Assembly: GCF_000763315.1 (NCBI RefSeq)
Contig: NZ_JPST01000035.1
Coordinates: 96,242-160,241 of the forward strand
Direction of reading: 5' to 3'
Source: Thermoactinomyces daqus
GTDB lineage: Bacteria; Bacillota; Bacilli; Thermoactinomycetales; Thermoactinomycetaceae
DNA: 64,000 bases
In this document: piece after piece, positions 19,323-29,384 of the stretch
Layout of the letters: each line of letters starts with the position of its first letter
Numbering within the stretch: position 1 is the stretch's first letter
The notes under the pieces: generated by a model
The model's database searches: none
What the model saw: the letters and a program-made list of their open reading frames with translations, nothing else
Told to the model about the DNA's origin: nothing
Program-made: the position numbers and the translations under genes

Positions 19323-20495
19323 CTATAAATTACCAAAACCTGCCGGGATCGTCACCTTTTTTTCTTGCAAGGCCGCCGCCAGATCATCAATCAGATCATC
19401 CGCGTTTTCCAGTCCGACCGACAGGCGCAGCAGCCCGTCCGTAATCCCGTGACGATTCCGCACTTCCGCGGGCATTGCCGCATGGGACATCATCGCCGGA
19501 TAGGAGAGAATGCTTTCGACCGCACCGAGACTGACCGCCACGATCGGCAGACGGACCCGTGACAGGATGCGCTTGGCTTTCTCCATGCTGCCGACATCGA
19601 AGGAGAGAACCGCTCCATGCCCGCTCGCCTGTTCATTTTGCAAATGATAACCTTCGTGTGACGGAAGGCCGGTATAGTAAACCCGTTTGACATCCGGATG
19701 CTGTTCCAGCCACAGCGCCACCTTTTCCGCGCTTTGCGTCGACAACTCCATCCGTGCCTGCAACGTCTTGAGACCTCTGAGCACCAGCCAAGAATCGTAC
19801 ACACCCAGGATGGCGCCAAAAGCATTTTGCAGCAGTCCGATCTCCTCGGCCAGTTCTTCATCCTTCACCACAACCAGTCCGGCCACAACATCACTGTGCC
19901 CGCTGATAAATTTGGTTGCGCTGTGAACCACGATATCGGCACCCAGCTCGAGCGGCCGCTGGAAATACGGGGTTAAAAAGGTGTTATCGACGATGGTTCG
20001 CAAACGGTACGCTTTAGCAATCCGCACAATGCCACGCAAGTCCGTCACCTTGAGCAGCGGATTGGACGGGGTTTCCACATAGATCGCCCGGGTGTTGGGG
20101 CGAATCGCAGCGGCCACCTGTTCCAAATCGGTCGTATCAACAAACGTGGTTTCAATTCCCATGCGGTCAAACACCTTTGTCAAGACGCGATATGTACCCC
20201 CGTACACATCTTGGGACACAATCAGGTGATCTCCGCGCGAGAACAAGAGAAATACCGTGGAAATCGCCGCCATTCCGGAAGCGAACGCATAGCCGCGACA
20301 GCCCCCTTCGAGTCTTGTGATCGTTTGCTCCAGCGCTTTGCGCGTCGGGTTGCCCGAACGGGCATAGTCAAATTCGCCCGGCTGGTCAATGGAAAACTGA
20401 TGGTAAGTCGATGACTGGTAAATCGGAATGCTGGAAGCCCCCGTAAACGAATCAATTTCATTCCCGTTGTGCAAAAGCCTTGTCTCAAATCTCAT
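19323..20495 (-). CDS. metC: Cystathionine beta-lyase (MetC), PLP-dependent
   Basis: MetC cleaves cystathionine to homocysteine. The 390-aa protein is a Cys/Met metabolism PLP enzyme with YARSGNPTR near residue 44, ASGMAAIS near 72, and the PLP lysine in HSATKFISGHSDV near 195. It is the second gene of the S-box-controlled metI-metC pair: metI ends at 20513 and metC begins at 20495. metI and metC are closely similar and were probably duplicated. I assign beta-lyase rather than gamma-synthase from gene order (metI then metC, as in Bacillus) and from N-terminal sequence character; biochemical specificity is not proven by sequence. Confidence 0.9.
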   Translation of the reverse strand: MRFETRLLHNGNEIDSFTGASSIPIYQSSTYHQFSIDQPGEFDYARSGNPTRKALEQTITRLEGGCRGYAFASGMAAISTVFLLFSRGDHLIVSQDVYGGTYRVLTKVFDRMGIETTFVDTTDLEQVAAAIRPNTRAIYVETPSNPLLKVTDLRGIVRIAKAYRLRTIVDNTFLTPYFQRPLELGADIVVHSATKFISGHSDVVAGLVVVKDEELAEEIGLLQNAFGAILGVYDSWLVLRGLKTLQARMELSTQSAEKVALWLEQHPDVKRVYYTGLPSHEGYHLQNEQASGHGAVLSFDVGSMEKAKRILSRVRLPIVAVSLGAVESILSYPAMMSHAAMPAEVRNRHGITDGLLRLSVGLENADDLIDDLAAALQEKKVTIPAGFGNL

Positions 20496-20512
20496 CTTGC
20501 TCCCCTTCCTTT

Positions 20513-21658
20513 CTATTCCTGATCCGCTTTTTTCAGCGCTTGATCCAAATCAGCAATCAGATCTTCCTTGTGTTCAATTCCCACTGACAGTCGCAACAAG
20601 CGATCGCAGACCCCGATGCTCTCCCTGATCTCAACCGGCACATCCGCATGGGTCTGCCTTGCCGGATAGGTGATCAAACTCTCCACGCCGCCCAGACTCT
20701 CCGCATAAGTGATCACATTCAGATTTTCCAGGATTGAGGCAATCATCCCACTATTCCTGACCCGGAATGAAATCATCCCCCCGTATCCGTCCGCCTGTTC
20801 ATCCAAAATCGCTTTTGATTCCGGGTTGAGCGAGGGATAAAAAACCTCGTCCACCAGCGGGTGTTGCTTTAAATATTCAGCGATCGCCAGCGCATTTTCC
20901 TGATGTTTTTCCATCCTCAAGGCCAATGTTTTCATCCCGCGCATCAATAACCACGTATCCAGCGGCCCCAGAGCAGCTCCGATCGAATTTTGAATAAAGC
21001 GCAACCGTTCAGCCAATTCATCTCCTTTTACGACAATCAACCCTGCCAGCACATCATTGTGGCCTCCCAGATACTTGGTCGCACTGTGGACGACGATATC
21101 GGCACCGAGCTCCAGCGGCCGCTGGAAATACGGAGTCATAAAGGTATTGTCAACAATGGTGTAACAGCCCGCCTGCTTTGCAATTTGCGCAATCTGCTTC
21201 AAGTCCGTTACCTGCATCAGCGGATTGGTGGGCGACTCGATAAAAACAGCCTTTGTATTCGGACCGATTGCCCGCTTTACATCATCCGACCGTCGCAAAT
21301 CCACGTAAGTAAAGGACAGACCGAACCGGGTCAATACCTCTTCAAACAGACGATAGGTTCCACCATATAAATCAAGGGATACGACGAAATGATCCCCGGC
21401 GGAAAACAACCCCATCAATGTATGAATCGCCGCCATTCCCGAACTGCAGGCAAACCCGCCGTTTCCTCCCTCCAACTGGCTGATCGCCTCTTCCAGCACG
21501 TCCCGGGTCGGATTGGCTGTGCGCGAATAATCATAACCAGTACTAACTCCCAAAGAGATATGCTCATATGCTGTGGAAAAATACACAGGAAAGTTAACGG
21601 CCCCTGTCTTCTTCTCCTTCTTGTTGCCGATTTGTGCCAGTCTCGTTTCCAGTTTCAC
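20513..21658 (-). CDS. metI: Cystathionine gamma-synthase / O-acetylhomoserine sulfhydrylase (MetI)
   Basis: MetI condenses an activated homoserine with cysteine (or sulfide), feeding MetC. From the GTG at 21658 the protein begins (M)KLETRLAQIGN, the usual MetI start; GGGAGG lies eight bases upstream. The in-frame TTG at 21685 lacks a ribosome binding site and would fall in the riboswitch terminator. Motifs: YSRTANPTR, SSGMAAIHTL, and the PLP lysine in HSATKYLGGHNDV. It is directly downstream of an S-box, so transcription should fall when S-adenosylmethionine is plentiful. Confidence 0.93.
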   Translation of the reverse strand: MKLETRLAQIGNKKEKKTGAVNFPVYFSTAYEHISLGVSTGYDYSRTANPTRDVLEEAISQLEGGNGGFACSSGMAAIHTLMGLFSAGDHFVVSLDLYGGTYRLFEEVLTRFGLSFTYVDLRRSDDVKRAIGPNTKAVFIESPTNPLMQVTDLKQIAQIAKQAGCYTIVDNTFMTPYFQRPLELGADIVVHSATKYLGGHNDVLAGLIVVKGDELAERLRFIQNSIGAALGPLDTWLLMRGMKTLALRMEKHQENALAIAEYLKQHPLVDEVFYPSLNPESKAILDEQADGYGGMISFRVRNSGMIASILENLNVITYAESLGGVESLITYPARQTHADVPVEIRESIGVCDRLLRLSVGIEHKEDLIADLDQALKKADQE

Positions 21659-21685
21659 AGGTGATCCCTCCCAGAAGTTAGCCAA

Positions 21686-21863
21686 TAAAAAAACCCCTTC
21701 CCTTATCCAGAGAAGAGGCAGAACCTGCGACGGTCAATCTCTCTTCTCTTATCTCTCAGAAACACTCGTTTCTGCAGGAATTGGCACCTTCCGGCAGCAA
21801 ACGCCGCCGAGGTTGCCGGGCTTCATCGGGCCAGTCCCTCCGCCACTCTGGATAAGAGAACCT
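21686..21863 (-). promoter_or_regulatory. SAM-I riboswitch (S-box) controlling metI-metC
   Basis: On the minus strand the leader shows CTTATCCAGAG, GGCGGAGGGA, CCCGATGAAGCCCGGCAACC, GGTGCCAATTCC and GAGAGATAAGAG in order, then a terminator stem (CCTCTTCT with GGGAAGGGG) and a seven-base T-run. Its P3 helix is short and ordinary, unlike the two mtn S-boxes in this window. Confidence 0.96.
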
Positions 21864-21979
21864 TTATCCCCTTTTAACTTTTCCGGTTTCAATTTTTCAT
21901 CTTTCACAGATTATACTAAACAGTTCCGGCCACGTCAAGAGTGATATTTATACTTGTCATTGATAGAGTATACATTTCA

Positions 21980-22009
21980 TTGATTTTCTTAACATACTTC
22001 CCTTACAAT
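21980..22009 (+). promoter_or_regulatory. Candidate vegetative promoter for rocD
   Basis: TTGATT (21980-21985) and TACAAT (22004-22009) are separated by 18 bases, 45 bases before the start codon. Confidence 0.5.
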
Positions 22010-22054
22010 AAATTTGTAAATGATCAAATAGTTTTGAGCTAAGGGGGTAATTCC

Positions 22055-23248
22055 ATGTCGCGCAACCAGGAACTCATTGAGCTTACGGATAAATTCGGGG
22101 CAAGGAACTATCATCCTCTGCCGATCGTTATTTCCAAAGCAGAGGGAATCTGGGTTGAGGATGCCGACGGTAACCGTTACATGGATATGTTAAGCGCTTA
22201 CTCGGCTCTCAACCACGGACACCGCCATCCCAGACTGATCCAGGCGTTAAAAGAGCAGGCTGACAAAGTCACCTTGACTTCACGTGCCTTTCATAACGAC
22301 CAATTGGGTCTCTTTTACGAAAAAGTGGCAAAACTGACGGACAAAGAGATGGTTTTGCCGATGAACACAGGAGCCGAAGCCGTTGAAACGGCGATCAAAG
22401 CCGTTCGCCGCTGGGCTTACGATGTGAAAAAGGTTCCGGACAACCAGGCGGAAATCATCGTTTGCGCCGACAACTTTCACGGCCGCACCGTCACCGCTGT
22501 TTCCCTCTCGTCCAACGATGAGTACAAACGCGGTTTCGGCCCCCTGACCCCAGGCTTCAAAGTAATCCCTTACGGCGATTTGGAAGCGCTTCGCCAAGCG
22601 ATTACCCCGAACACGGCCGCGTTCCTTTTCGAACCAATCCAGGGAGAAGCCGGCGTCATCGTGCCTCCGGAAGGATTCCTCAAACAAGCATATGAATTGT
22701 GCAAAGAACATCATGTTCTCTTTGTCGCCGACGAAATCCAGACCGGTTTCGGCCGGACGGGGCAATTGTTCGCATGCGACTGGGAAGACGTAAAACCGGA
22801 TCTGTACATTATGGGAAAAGCGCTTGGCGGCGGTGTGATGCCGATTTCGGCCGTAGCGGCAGACAGAGAGGTTCTCGGCGTCTTTGAACCTGGTTCCCAC
22901 GGGTCCACGTTTGGCGGAAACCCTCTCGCTTGCGCCGTGGCCATTGCCGCCTTGGATGTGCTGATCGAAGAAGAGTTACCCAAGCGCTCCCGCGAGCTCG
23001 GAGCCTATTTTATTGAGGAATTGCGCAAAATCAACAACCCGAAAATCAAAGAAGTACGCGGCAAAGGCTTGTTTATCGGAATGGAGCTGACGGAAGCGGC
23101 ACGGCCTTATTGTGAATCCTTGATGCAAGAAGGACTCTTGTGCAAAGAAACCCATGAAAATACCATCCGCTTTGCTCCCCCGCTCATCATCACCCGGGAA
23201 GAACTCGATCTGGCTCTCGATAAAGTGCGCAAAGTCATGGAGCGTTAA
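22055..23248 (+). CDS. rocD: Ornithine aminotransferase
   Basis: RocD converts ornithine and 2-oxoglutarate to glutamate semialdehyde and glutamate in arginine catabolism or proline synthesis. The 397-aa class III PLP aminotransferase shows [15 protein letters not shown] near residue 45, NTGAEAVE near 103, NFHGRT near 141, [14 protein letters not shown] near 228 and the PLP lysine in IMGKALGGG near 258. The start ATG is preceded by AAGGGGGT. No roc regulator or arginase lies next to it; it is monocistronic between the metIC and comEA loci. Confidence 0.95.
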   Translation: MSRNQELIELTDKFGARNYHPLPIVISKAEGIWVEDADGNRYMDMLSAYSALNHGHRHPRLIQALKEQADKVTLTSRAFHNDQLGLFYEKVAKLTDKEMVLPMNTGAEAVETAIKAVRRWAYDVKKVPDNQAEIIVCADNFHGRTVTAVSLSSNDEYKRGFGPLTPGFKVIPYGDLEALRQAITPNTAAFLFEPIQGEAGVIVPPEGFLKQAYELCKEHHVLFVADEIQTGFGRTGQLFACDWEDVKPDLYIMGKALGGGVMPISAVAADREVLGVFEPGSHGSTFGGNPLACAVAIAALDVLIEEELPKRSRELGAYFIEELRKINNPKIKEVRGKGLFIGMELTEAARPYCESLMQEGLLCKETHENTIRFAPPLIITREELDLALDKVRKVMER

Positions 23249-23254
23249 TTTTTG

Positions 23255-23289
23255 CAAAAAGCGGCTTCCTGTCGAGGTTGCCGTTTTTT
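23255..23289 (+). terminator. Terminator after rocD
   Basis: CGGC/GCCG (23262-23265 and 23280-23283) with an inner CCT/AGG pair forms a hairpin with a small internal loop, followed by six T. Confidence 0.65.
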
Positions 23290-23304
23290 CTTTTTCAAAT
23301 CCTC

Positions 23305-23937
23305 TTACAGGACGATCTGTGCGCGAAATTTCTCCAGTGTCTTTTCCCCGATGCCCGGAACATTCGCAATTTCCTCGATGGTGCGAAAAGGGCCGTGTTC
23401 CTGTCTGTACTGGAAAATGTTTTTCGCTTTTGACGGCCCGATCCCATCCAGTTTCTCCAGTTCTTCCAGGGTGGCCTGGTTGATATGGATCTTGTCCGAT
23501 GATGATGTTCCTTGCATATTGCCTTGTCCCGATGCTATCCATCCTTCCGGAACCGCTTCCCCGCGCCTGGGTATGTAAACCACCATGCCGTCGCTCAGGG
23601 GCTGTGCCAGATTCACCTGGTTGAGATCGGCATCCTTCCCCGCACCGCCCGCTTTTTCCAACACATCGTATACCCTGGCCCCTGATTCGAGATGATAAAG
23701 TCCCGGATGGGAGACCGCTCCTTTCAGATCGATGACAATCACATCATTCTTCTGCTTTTTCTCTGCAGGCTCAACTTTCTCCGCCTTCGCCGATTGATAC
23801 GGTTCAAGGCCCTCCGTCGGCAAATTCTCCGCGGATGGTTGAAAAACCCAGGCCGCAACAGCCACCAGCAATAAAATCAATACCGCTCCGGCCATTATTT
23901 TCTCACGCGGCGTCCAGTCCCATTGAACCAAAGGCAA
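23305..23937 (-). CDS. comEA: ComEA, DNA receptor for transformation
   Basis: ComEA binds double-stranded DNA at the cell surface and passes it to the uptake channel. The 210-aa protein has an N-terminal membrane anchor (about residues 15-32), a SLBB-type middle domain (DVIVIDLKGAVSHPGLYHLESG) and a C-terminal pair of helix-hairpin-helix motifs, INQATLEELEKLDGIG and IEEIANVPGIGEKT. It is intact. comEC, whose product it serves, lies 6 kb downstream rather than adjacent and is frameshifted. Confidence 0.95.
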   Translation of the reverse strand: MPLVQWDWTPREKIMAGAVLILLLVAVAAWVFQPSAENLPTEGLEPYQSAKAEKVEPAEKKQKNDVIVIDLKGAVSHPGLYHLESGARVYDVLEKAGGAGKDADLNQVNLAQPLSDGMVVYIPRRGEAVPEGWIASGQGNMQGTSSSDKIHINQATLEELEKLDGIGPSKAKNIFQYRQEHGPFRTIEEIANVPGIGEKTLEKFRAQIVL

Positions 23938-24024
23938 ACACCTCTGAATATTCCGTTATTTTATATCTAACAATGTACATGATGATCGCTTTTCAGACAA
24001 GTCTTTATGAACAAATTTCCAAAA

Positions 24025-24058
24025 CAAAAAAACCCGCCTGCCAAACGCGGCAAGCGGG
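24025..24058 (-). terminator. Terminator after leuS
   Basis: CCCGCCTGCC (24033-24042) pairs with GGCAAGCGGG (24049-24058) with one mismatch; the minus strand continues with seven T. Confidence 0.88.
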
Positions 24059-24089
24059 CTCCAATATGCTCTCTTCCTTGACAACAATG

Positions 24090-26555
24090 TCAGTTGGCAA
24101 CGATGTTCACCAATTTGCCCGGCACGACAATCACTTTTCGCACGGTTTTTCCATCAATCCAGCCTTGAATCCGGTCGGTGGACAGCGCCTGTTTTTCCAC
24201 TTCCTTGCGGGAAGCATTCGCGGAAACGACGAGTTTGTCCCTTACCTTGCCGTTGATTTGGACGGCGATCTCGATCTCGTCCAATACGAGGGCGCTCTCG
24301 TCATATTTCGGCCAAGACGCGAGATGAACACTTCCCTTCCGCCCGGTCATCTGCCACATCTCCTCGGCAATATGGGGGACGAACGGGGCCAAAAGCAGCA
24401 CCAATGTTTCCAGCGCTTCTTTGTAAATGGCACGATCTGCCGTATCAGGGTAGCTGTACAGGGAGTTGACCAATTCCATGATACTGCTGATCGCCGTGTT
24501 AAAGTGACTGCGTTCGCCGATTTCGCCTGTCACTTTTTTGATCGTCTTATGAAGCACGCGGCGCAACTCTTTGCCCTCGGCGTCAAGCGATGCGGAAGGG
24601 GTGAATTCTTGCTTGAACAGCTCTTCATTCTGGACGATCAGGCGCCAAACCCGATTCAGGAAGCGATGGCTTCCCTCCACTCCTGTATCGCTCCACTCCA
24701 GGTCACGATCCGGCGGAGCTGCAAACAGGATAAACAGGCGGGCCGTATCCGCGCCGAACCGGTCGATGATCTCCAGCGGGCTGACCACATTCCCTTTGGA
24801 CTTGGACATCTTGAATCCGTCTTTTAAAACCATCCCCTGGGTGAGCAAGCTCTTAAACGGCTCATCCACCTGAACCATGCCGGCATCGTACAGAACTTTG
24901 GTCACAAATCGGGAATAGAGCAGATGAAGTACCGCATGCTCGATCCCGCCGATATATTCATCGACTGGGAGCCATTTGTTTACTTCTTCCGGACTGAACG
25001 GAACCGTTTCATTATGTGCGTCGGTGTAGCGGAAATAATACCAGGAAGAGTCGACGAACGTATCCATGGTGTCCGTTTCCCGACGCGCCTGTTTGCCGCA
25101 GGAAGGGCACTTGGCATGGACAAAAGTTTCCGATGTAGTCAGCGGATTGCGCTTGCCGTCAAACACTACATCTTCCGGCAACACCACCGGCAAATCTTCT
25201 TTCGGAACCGGCTGCACGCCGCAATCATCACAATAAATCACGGGAATCGGGGTGCCCCAGTAACGCTGGCGGGAGATGAGCCAGTCACGCAAGCGGTAAT
25301 TGACGGTGGAACCGCCCAATCCCTGCTCTTGCAGTTTGTCGGCAATCGCCTTGATCGCCGCACGATTGTCCAATCCGTCAAACGGCCCGGAGGAAATGAG
25401 GATGCCGTCTTCGGTATAAGCTTCCGCCAGCGGTTCGGCAGGCGCATCGCCGTCTTGGGGCCAGATGACTTGCTTGATCTCCAGCCCGTATTTGCGGGCA
25501 AACTGGAAATCGCGCTCATCGTGTGCGGGAACCCCCATCACCGCACCGGTACCGTAATCCATAAGCACATAATTGGCGATCCAAATCGGGACCAATTCCC
25601 CAGTAAGCGGGTGTTTGGCAAACGCGCCGGTCGGATAACCGACTTTTTCCGCATCCGTGGAAGTACGCTCAATCTCCGACTGTTTTTTCATCTCCTCAAT
25701 GAACCGGAGAATCGGCTCTTCCTCTTTTTTCCCTTTGATCAGGCGCGGAACCAACGGATGCTCCGGTGCAAGGACCAGGTAGGTCACTCCGTAAAGCGTA
25801 TCGGGACGGGTGGTGAAAACGGTCACCTTCTCATCGCCGCATTCAGGAACGGAAAACGTGACATGGGCACCTTCACTTTTCCCGATCCAGTTGCGCTGCA
25901 TCGCTTTCACCTTTTCCGGCCAATCCGGCAGGCGATCCAGACCTTCGAGCAACCGTTCCGCATAATCGGTGATCCGCAAGAACCACTGCTCCAGCTCTTT
26001 TTTGGTCACTTCCGAATCACAGCGCCAGCATCTGCCGTCTTCCACCTGCTCGTTGGCCAAAACCGTATTGCAGGAAGGGCACCAGTTCACCGATGCTTTT
26101 TTGCGGTAAGCCAGCCCCCGTTCATAAAAGAGCAGGAACAGCCACTGGTTGAATTTATAATAATCGGGCAGGCAGGTGCCCACATAGCGGTCCCAGTCGT
26201 ATGAAACACCGAGCAATGCTTGTTCTCTGCGAATCCGCTCCATATTGTTCAACGTCCATTCGCGCGGATTGACACCGCGGTTGATGGCCGCGTTTTCCGC
26301 CGGCAGACCGAAGGCGTCGGCTCCCATCGGATGAAGAACGCGGTAACCGTTCATGCGGCGGAAACGGGCCACCACATCACCGATGGAATAAACACGCATA
26401 TGCCCCATGTGCAATCCTTCTCCGGAAGGATAGGGAAATTGTTCCAGGGCATAATATTTCGGCTTGGACGGATCTTCATCCGTTTTATATAAATCGGTAT
26501 CTTGCCAAACCTTTTGCCATTTGGCTTCAATCTCTTTCGGGCTGTACTCTTTCAT
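24090..26555 (-). CDS. leuS: Leucyl-tRNA synthetase
   Basis: At 821 aa this is a normal bacterial LeuRS. It shows the HIGH-type motif [10 protein letters not shown] near residue 46, a zinc-like domain CPSCNTV...CWRC near 155-180, the CP1 editing domain with [10 protein letters not shown] near 340, and KMSKS near 578. It is preceded by a T-box with a CTC specifier, so expression should rise when leucyl-tRNA is short. Monocistronic. In Bacillus leuS lies elsewhere; here it is inserted between comEA and rsfS. Confidence 0.98.
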   Translation of the reverse strand: MKEYSPKEIEAKWQKVWQDTDLYKTDEDPSKPKYYALEQFPYPSGEGLHMGHMRVYSIGDVVARFRRMNGYRVLHPMGADAFGLPAENAAINRGVNPREWTLNNMERIRREQALLGVSYDWDRYVGTCLPDYYKFNQWLFLLFYERGLAYRKKASVNWCPSCNTVLANEQVEDGRCWRCDSEVTKKELEQWFLRITDYAERLLEGLDRLPDWPEKVKAMQRNWIGKSEGAHVTFSVPECGDEKVTVFTTRPDTLYGVTYLVLAPEHPLVPRLIKGKKEEEPILRFIEEMKKQSEIERTSTDAEKVGYPTGAFAKHPLTGELVPIWIANYVLMDYGTGAVMGVPAHDERDFQFARKYGLEIKQVIWPQDGDAPAEPLAEAYTEDGILISSGPFDGLDNRAAIKAIADKLQEQGLGGSTVNYRLRDWLISRQRYWGTPIPVIYCDDCGVQPVPKEDLPVVLPEDVVFDGKRNPLTTSETFVHAKCPSCGKQARRETDTMDTFVDSSWYYFRYTDAHNETVPFSPEEVNKWLPVDEYIGGIEHAVLHLLYSRFVTKVLYDAGMVQVDEPFKSLLTQGMVLKDGFKMSKSKGNVVSPLEIIDRFGADTARLFILFAAPPDRDLEWSDTGVEGSHRFLNRVWRLIVQNEELFKQEFTPSASLDAEGKELRRVLHKTIKKVTGEIGERSHFNTAISSIMELVNSLYSYPDTADRAIYKEALETLVLLLAPFVPHIAEEMWQMTGRKGSVHLASWPKYDESALVLDEIEIAVQINGKVRDKLVVSANASRKEVEKQALSTDRIQGWIDGKTVRKVIVVPGKLVNIVAN

Positions 26556-26599
26556 GTTCGTTCTCCTCCACAGTAAACTTCAAATATCCCTTTTTTCGC

Positions 26600-26890
26600 C
26601 AATGAAAAGTGAAAACCTCCCACCCCCAGCTTCCGTGCTAGGGACGAGAGGTTGACTGACAATTCCCGCGGTACCACCCTGCTTAGTGCATGTCGGATGA
26701 CTGCACTCACTCAAATCCGGTAACGGAGATGAACCGCCAAAGAGTAGTGAGGAAATCCCCTTTCCCCTTTGGAGCGATGAGGCGAGTTCACCTGTGGCCC
26801 AGATTGACTCTCACCAACCGTCAACTCTCTGCGCTGGGCTTTACAGATTACTGCTCCCCATCCTTGCTTCGCTCAAATAGTTTATTAACA
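26600..26890 (-). promoter_or_regulatory. T-box riboswitch leader of leuS
   Basis: The T-box core AGGGTGGTACCGCG is the complement of 26668-26681. It is followed by a terminator in which AACCTCTC pairs with GGGAGGTT, then TTTT. Upstream, an AGAGAGTTGACGG segment and GGTGAGAGTC motif fit stem I, and CTC in GTGAACTCGCC is a good Leu specifier. Boundaries are approximate. Confidence 0.93.
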
Positions 26891-26986
26891 TTATATGAAC
26901 AAGGTTAAAGCAGTGTCAACGCTTTTTTAATCATTATCAACAAAAATATATTTTTATATTAACCCTTTTTTATGGAGAATATTCTT

Positions 26987-27328
26987 TTATTGTACTTTTA
27001 ACTGTCTGGCATCGCCCCAGAGGCGTTCCAAATCATAAAACTCGCGTTCATCTTTGTGGAAAACATGGACAACCACATCACCGAGGTCAATCAGAACCCA
27101 GCGCGCATCTTGAAATCCTTCAATCCCTTTCAGGATGAGGTCGGATTCCAGCACTTTATCCTTGATTCCATTGACGATGGCTTGCACTTGTGTTTGCGAA
27201 TTTCCATGGCAGATCACAAAGTAATCAGCAAACACGGACAGGCCGCGAATATCCAGGATGATGATATCTTGCGCTTTTTTCTCCTCGGCAGCGGTGGCCG
27301 CCAACTGAGCGATTTCCACTACGTTCAA
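26987..27328 (-). CDS. rsfS: Ribosome silencing factor RsfS (RsfA/YbeB family)
   Basis: RsfS binds L14 and blocks subunit joining under starvation. The 113-aa protein from the TTG at 27328 begins (M)NVVEIAQLAATAAEEKKA, the standard family start, and contains DYFVICHGNS, DARWVLIDLGDVVVHVFH and FYDLERLWGDA. GGAGG lies seven bases before the TTG. The longer ORF upstream overlaps yqeK and is not real. It is the last gene of the yqeG-to-rsfS block; yqeM, which follows it in Bacillus, is absent and leuS comes next. Confidence 0.95.
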   Translation of the reverse strand: MNVVEIAQLAATAAEEKKAQDIIILDIRGLSVFADYFVICHGNSQTQVQAIVNGIKDKVLESDLILKGIEGFQDARWVLIDLGDVVVHVFHKDEREFYDLERLWGDARQLKVQ

Positions 27329-27341
27329 AAAGATTCCTCCC

Positions 27342-27914
27342 TTATCGCTTTTGAGCTGTTTGCTCCAACATGTGATTGCGCGCATGCAGGGTGAGAGGAT
27401 ACACTTTCTGCCCGCGCTCAATCAAAAAGACAATCGTCTTGTCAAGTGCCGCCAGCACGGCACGATCCAAATCGGATTCCGCCGTTTTCCGCACTTCCTC
27501 CACCCCGGGAAAACGGCGTCCTGGTTCGATGTAATCGGCCAAAAAGACGATTTTCTCAAGAAGTGACATCTGCGGACGTCCCGATGTGTGGTAGCGGATT
27601 GCGTTCAGGATGTCTTCATCTTGGATCCCGAAACGAACCTCTGCCACTTCGGCACCGACCGGCGCGTGCCACAGTTCTTTGTTAAACTGAAGCAGGTCTT
27701 CCGGAAGACCCCTGTCCATAATCCAACGCACCAGTTGCTCGTCCGGCCAGAATTTGCAGTAATCATGCAAAATCGCCGCCACTTCCGCTTTCTGTTCATC
27801 TGCTCCAAACCGTCTGGCCAACCGGATTGACGTCTCGGCAACACGAAGCGTATGTTCCCATCTGTGCTGGGGAAGCTGTTCTTTTGTAGCTTGTAATAAA
27901 AGATCAAGTTCCAT
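27342..27914 (-). CDS. yqeK: YqeK, HD-domain bis(5'-nucleosyl)-tetraphosphatase (symmetrical)
   Basis: The HD superfamily metal ligands are visible: RWEHTLRVAE near residue 18, AAILHDYCK near 46, and two later His segments (ELWHAPVGA, IRYHTSGRP). Members hydrolyse Ap4A to ADP. The 190-aa length is normal. The start overlaps the end of nadD by 11 bases and rsfS follows after 13 bases, so the genes are translationally linked. Confidence 0.93.
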   Translation of the reverse strand: MELDLLLQATKEQLPQHRWEHTLRVAETSIRLARRFGADEQKAEVAAILHDYCKFWPDEQLVRWIMDRGLPEDLLQFNKELWHAPVGAEVAEVRFGIQDEDILNAIRYHTSGRPQMSLLEKIVFLADYIEPGRRFPGVEEVRKTAESDLDRAVLAALDKTIVFLIERGQKVYPLTLHARNHMLEQTAQKR

Positions 27915-28494
27915 ACAGACGATGCTCCTTTATATACTGGTAAACAGGGTCGGGAACGAGATAGCGCAAAGATTTGCCGCACTTGGCCCGCTGCCGGACG
28001 GCGGTCGAAGAAATCGAAGTTTCAATGGCCCCGGGGATCCACTGCAGGCGGTCAGTCACAAAATCGGGCAATCCCTCCGCCCGAACACCGGGCCGCCCCA
28101 ATCCAATCACTTGGACCAGTTGAAGGATTTTCTTTATTTTATACCAATGAGGAAGATCTTTCACCGTATCAGCCCCCACCAGCAGAAAAAAATCATGTTC
28201 GGGCGTCGATTCCTTTAATATCTGAATGGTATCAACGGTATAGGAAGGACCTTCCCTTTTTAATTCCATCTCATTCACCAGAAATCGGGGATTGCCTTCG
28301 ACTGCCAATCTGACCATTTGCAGCCGGTGTTGGGCCGGAGTGATTTCATTTTCCTGCTTATGCGGCGGTTCCCCGGCCGGAATAAACCAGACTTGTTCCA
28401 GAGATGCCGTTTCCATTGCCTGCTGGGCAAGCAACAGGTGCCCCATGTGGATGGGATCAAAGGTGCCGCCAAAAATGCCTACCCTCATGTCCAA
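27904..28494 (-). CDS. nadD: Nicotinate-nucleotide adenylyltransferase
   Basis: NadD makes deamido-NAD from nicotinate mononucleotide and ATP. The 196-aa protein has the nucleotidyltransferase signature GGTFDPIHMGHLLLAQ near residue 9 and the second motif SISSTAVRQR near 162. It begins one base after the aroE stop and overlaps yqeK. In Bacillus yhbY (yqeI) lies between aroE and nadD; it is missing here. Confidence 0.97.
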   Translation of the reverse strand: MDMRVGIFGGTFDPIHMGHLLLAQQAMETASLEQVWFIPAGEPPHKQENEITPAQHRLQMVRLAVEGNPRFLVNEMELKREGPSYTVDTIQILKESTPEHDFFLLVGADTVKDLPHWYKIKKILQLVQVIGLGRPGVRAEGLPDFVTDRLQWIPGAIETSISSTAVRQRAKCGKSLRYLVPDPVYQYIKEHRLYGT

Positions 28495-28495
28495 T

Positions 28496-29371
28496 TCACT
28501 CTTTCTTTACCTTTGTTCCTGTTAATGACGCTTCCAAAACCTCTTTCATCAGGGAAACCGGCGCTTTTTTCTGCAACCACATTTCCAAAGCGAGCGCCGC
28601 CTGATGAACCAGCATGCCCAATCCAGTATGGATGCGCGCTCCTTTTTCCTTCGCTTGTCGCAACAAAAGCGTTTCTTTTGGATGATAGACCAGATCGCTG
28701 ACAATTTGCCCCTGCCGGAGCCAGTCGCAAGGAACCGGGCTTTCTTCCGTATGGGGATGCATTCCGACCGAAGTGGTATTGACCACCAGCTGTGCTTTCT
28801 CCACTTCTGCCCGGCTATCTGCCAGCAGGACGGCTTCGGTTTTGGTCCACTGCGACAAATGGGCCGCCAGCGCCTCCGCTTTGTCCAGGGTGCGATTGGC
28901 AACGGTGATTTTCGGCACACCTGCTGTCGCCAGTATATAACCGACCGCCCGCGCAGCTCCTCCCGCCCCCAGAATCACAGCCGACAGTTCAGAAAAAGCG
29001 GGATTCCACTCCTCGATGAGCGAACGCAAATAACCGGGACCGTCGGTATTGGTGCCGATCCACTTTCCTTCTCGCCGCACGACCGTATTGACGGCTCCGA
29101 TCTCGGCAGCGGTCTGATCCAAATCATCCAGCAAATCCATGATCGCCACCTTGTGCGGTATCGTTACATTAAATCCGATCAAATCCTGTGCTTTTAACCG
29201 GTTTACCGCTTCTTCCAGCTCGGCCGGGGCAACCCGGAAAGCCTGGTATACATAAGGCAATCCGAGCTGCTCAAACGCCGCGTTCATCATCTCCGGCGAC
29301 TTGGAATGGGCGACCGGGTCCCCGATCAACCCCATTGCCACAATCCGGCCAGCCTTTTTTTGTTTTTGCAT
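28496..29371 (-). CDS. aroE: Shikimate dehydrogenase
   Basis: AroE reduces 3-dehydroshikimate with NADPH. From the ATG at 29371 the protein is 291 aa and begins MQKQKKAGRIVAMGLIGDPVAHSKSP, with the shikimate-binding SxS segment, then NVTIPHK carrying the catalytic lysine, and a nucleotide fold VILGAGGAARAV. AGGGGAAAGGG precedes the start. The same frame continues open far upstream but there overlaps yqeH and is not coding. A terminator-like hairpin lies just upstream between yqeH and aroE, so read-through or a promoter within yqeH must feed it. Confidence 0.96.
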   Translation of the reverse strand: MQKQKKAGRIVAMGLIGDPVAHSKSPEMMNAAFEQLGLPYVYQAFRVAPAELEEAVNRLKAQDLIGFNVTIPHKVAIMDLLDDLDQTAAEIGAVNTVVRREGKWIGTNTDGPGYLRSLIEEWNPAFSELSAVILGAGGAARAVGYILATAGVPKITVANRTLDKAEALAAHLSQWTKTEAVLLADSRAEVEKAQLVVNTTSVGMHPHTEESPVPCDWLRQGQIVSDLVYHPKETLLLRQAKEKGARIHTGLGMLVHQAALALEMWLQKKAPVSLMKEVLEASLTGTKVKKE

Positions 29372-29384
29372 CCCTTTCCCCTCC

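Noticed and set aside
19323..21658. metI and metC as a possible recent tandem duplication
   Set aside because: The two are clearly paralogous but already diverged in many positions, and the pair is a known conserved operon, so it is not a new event.
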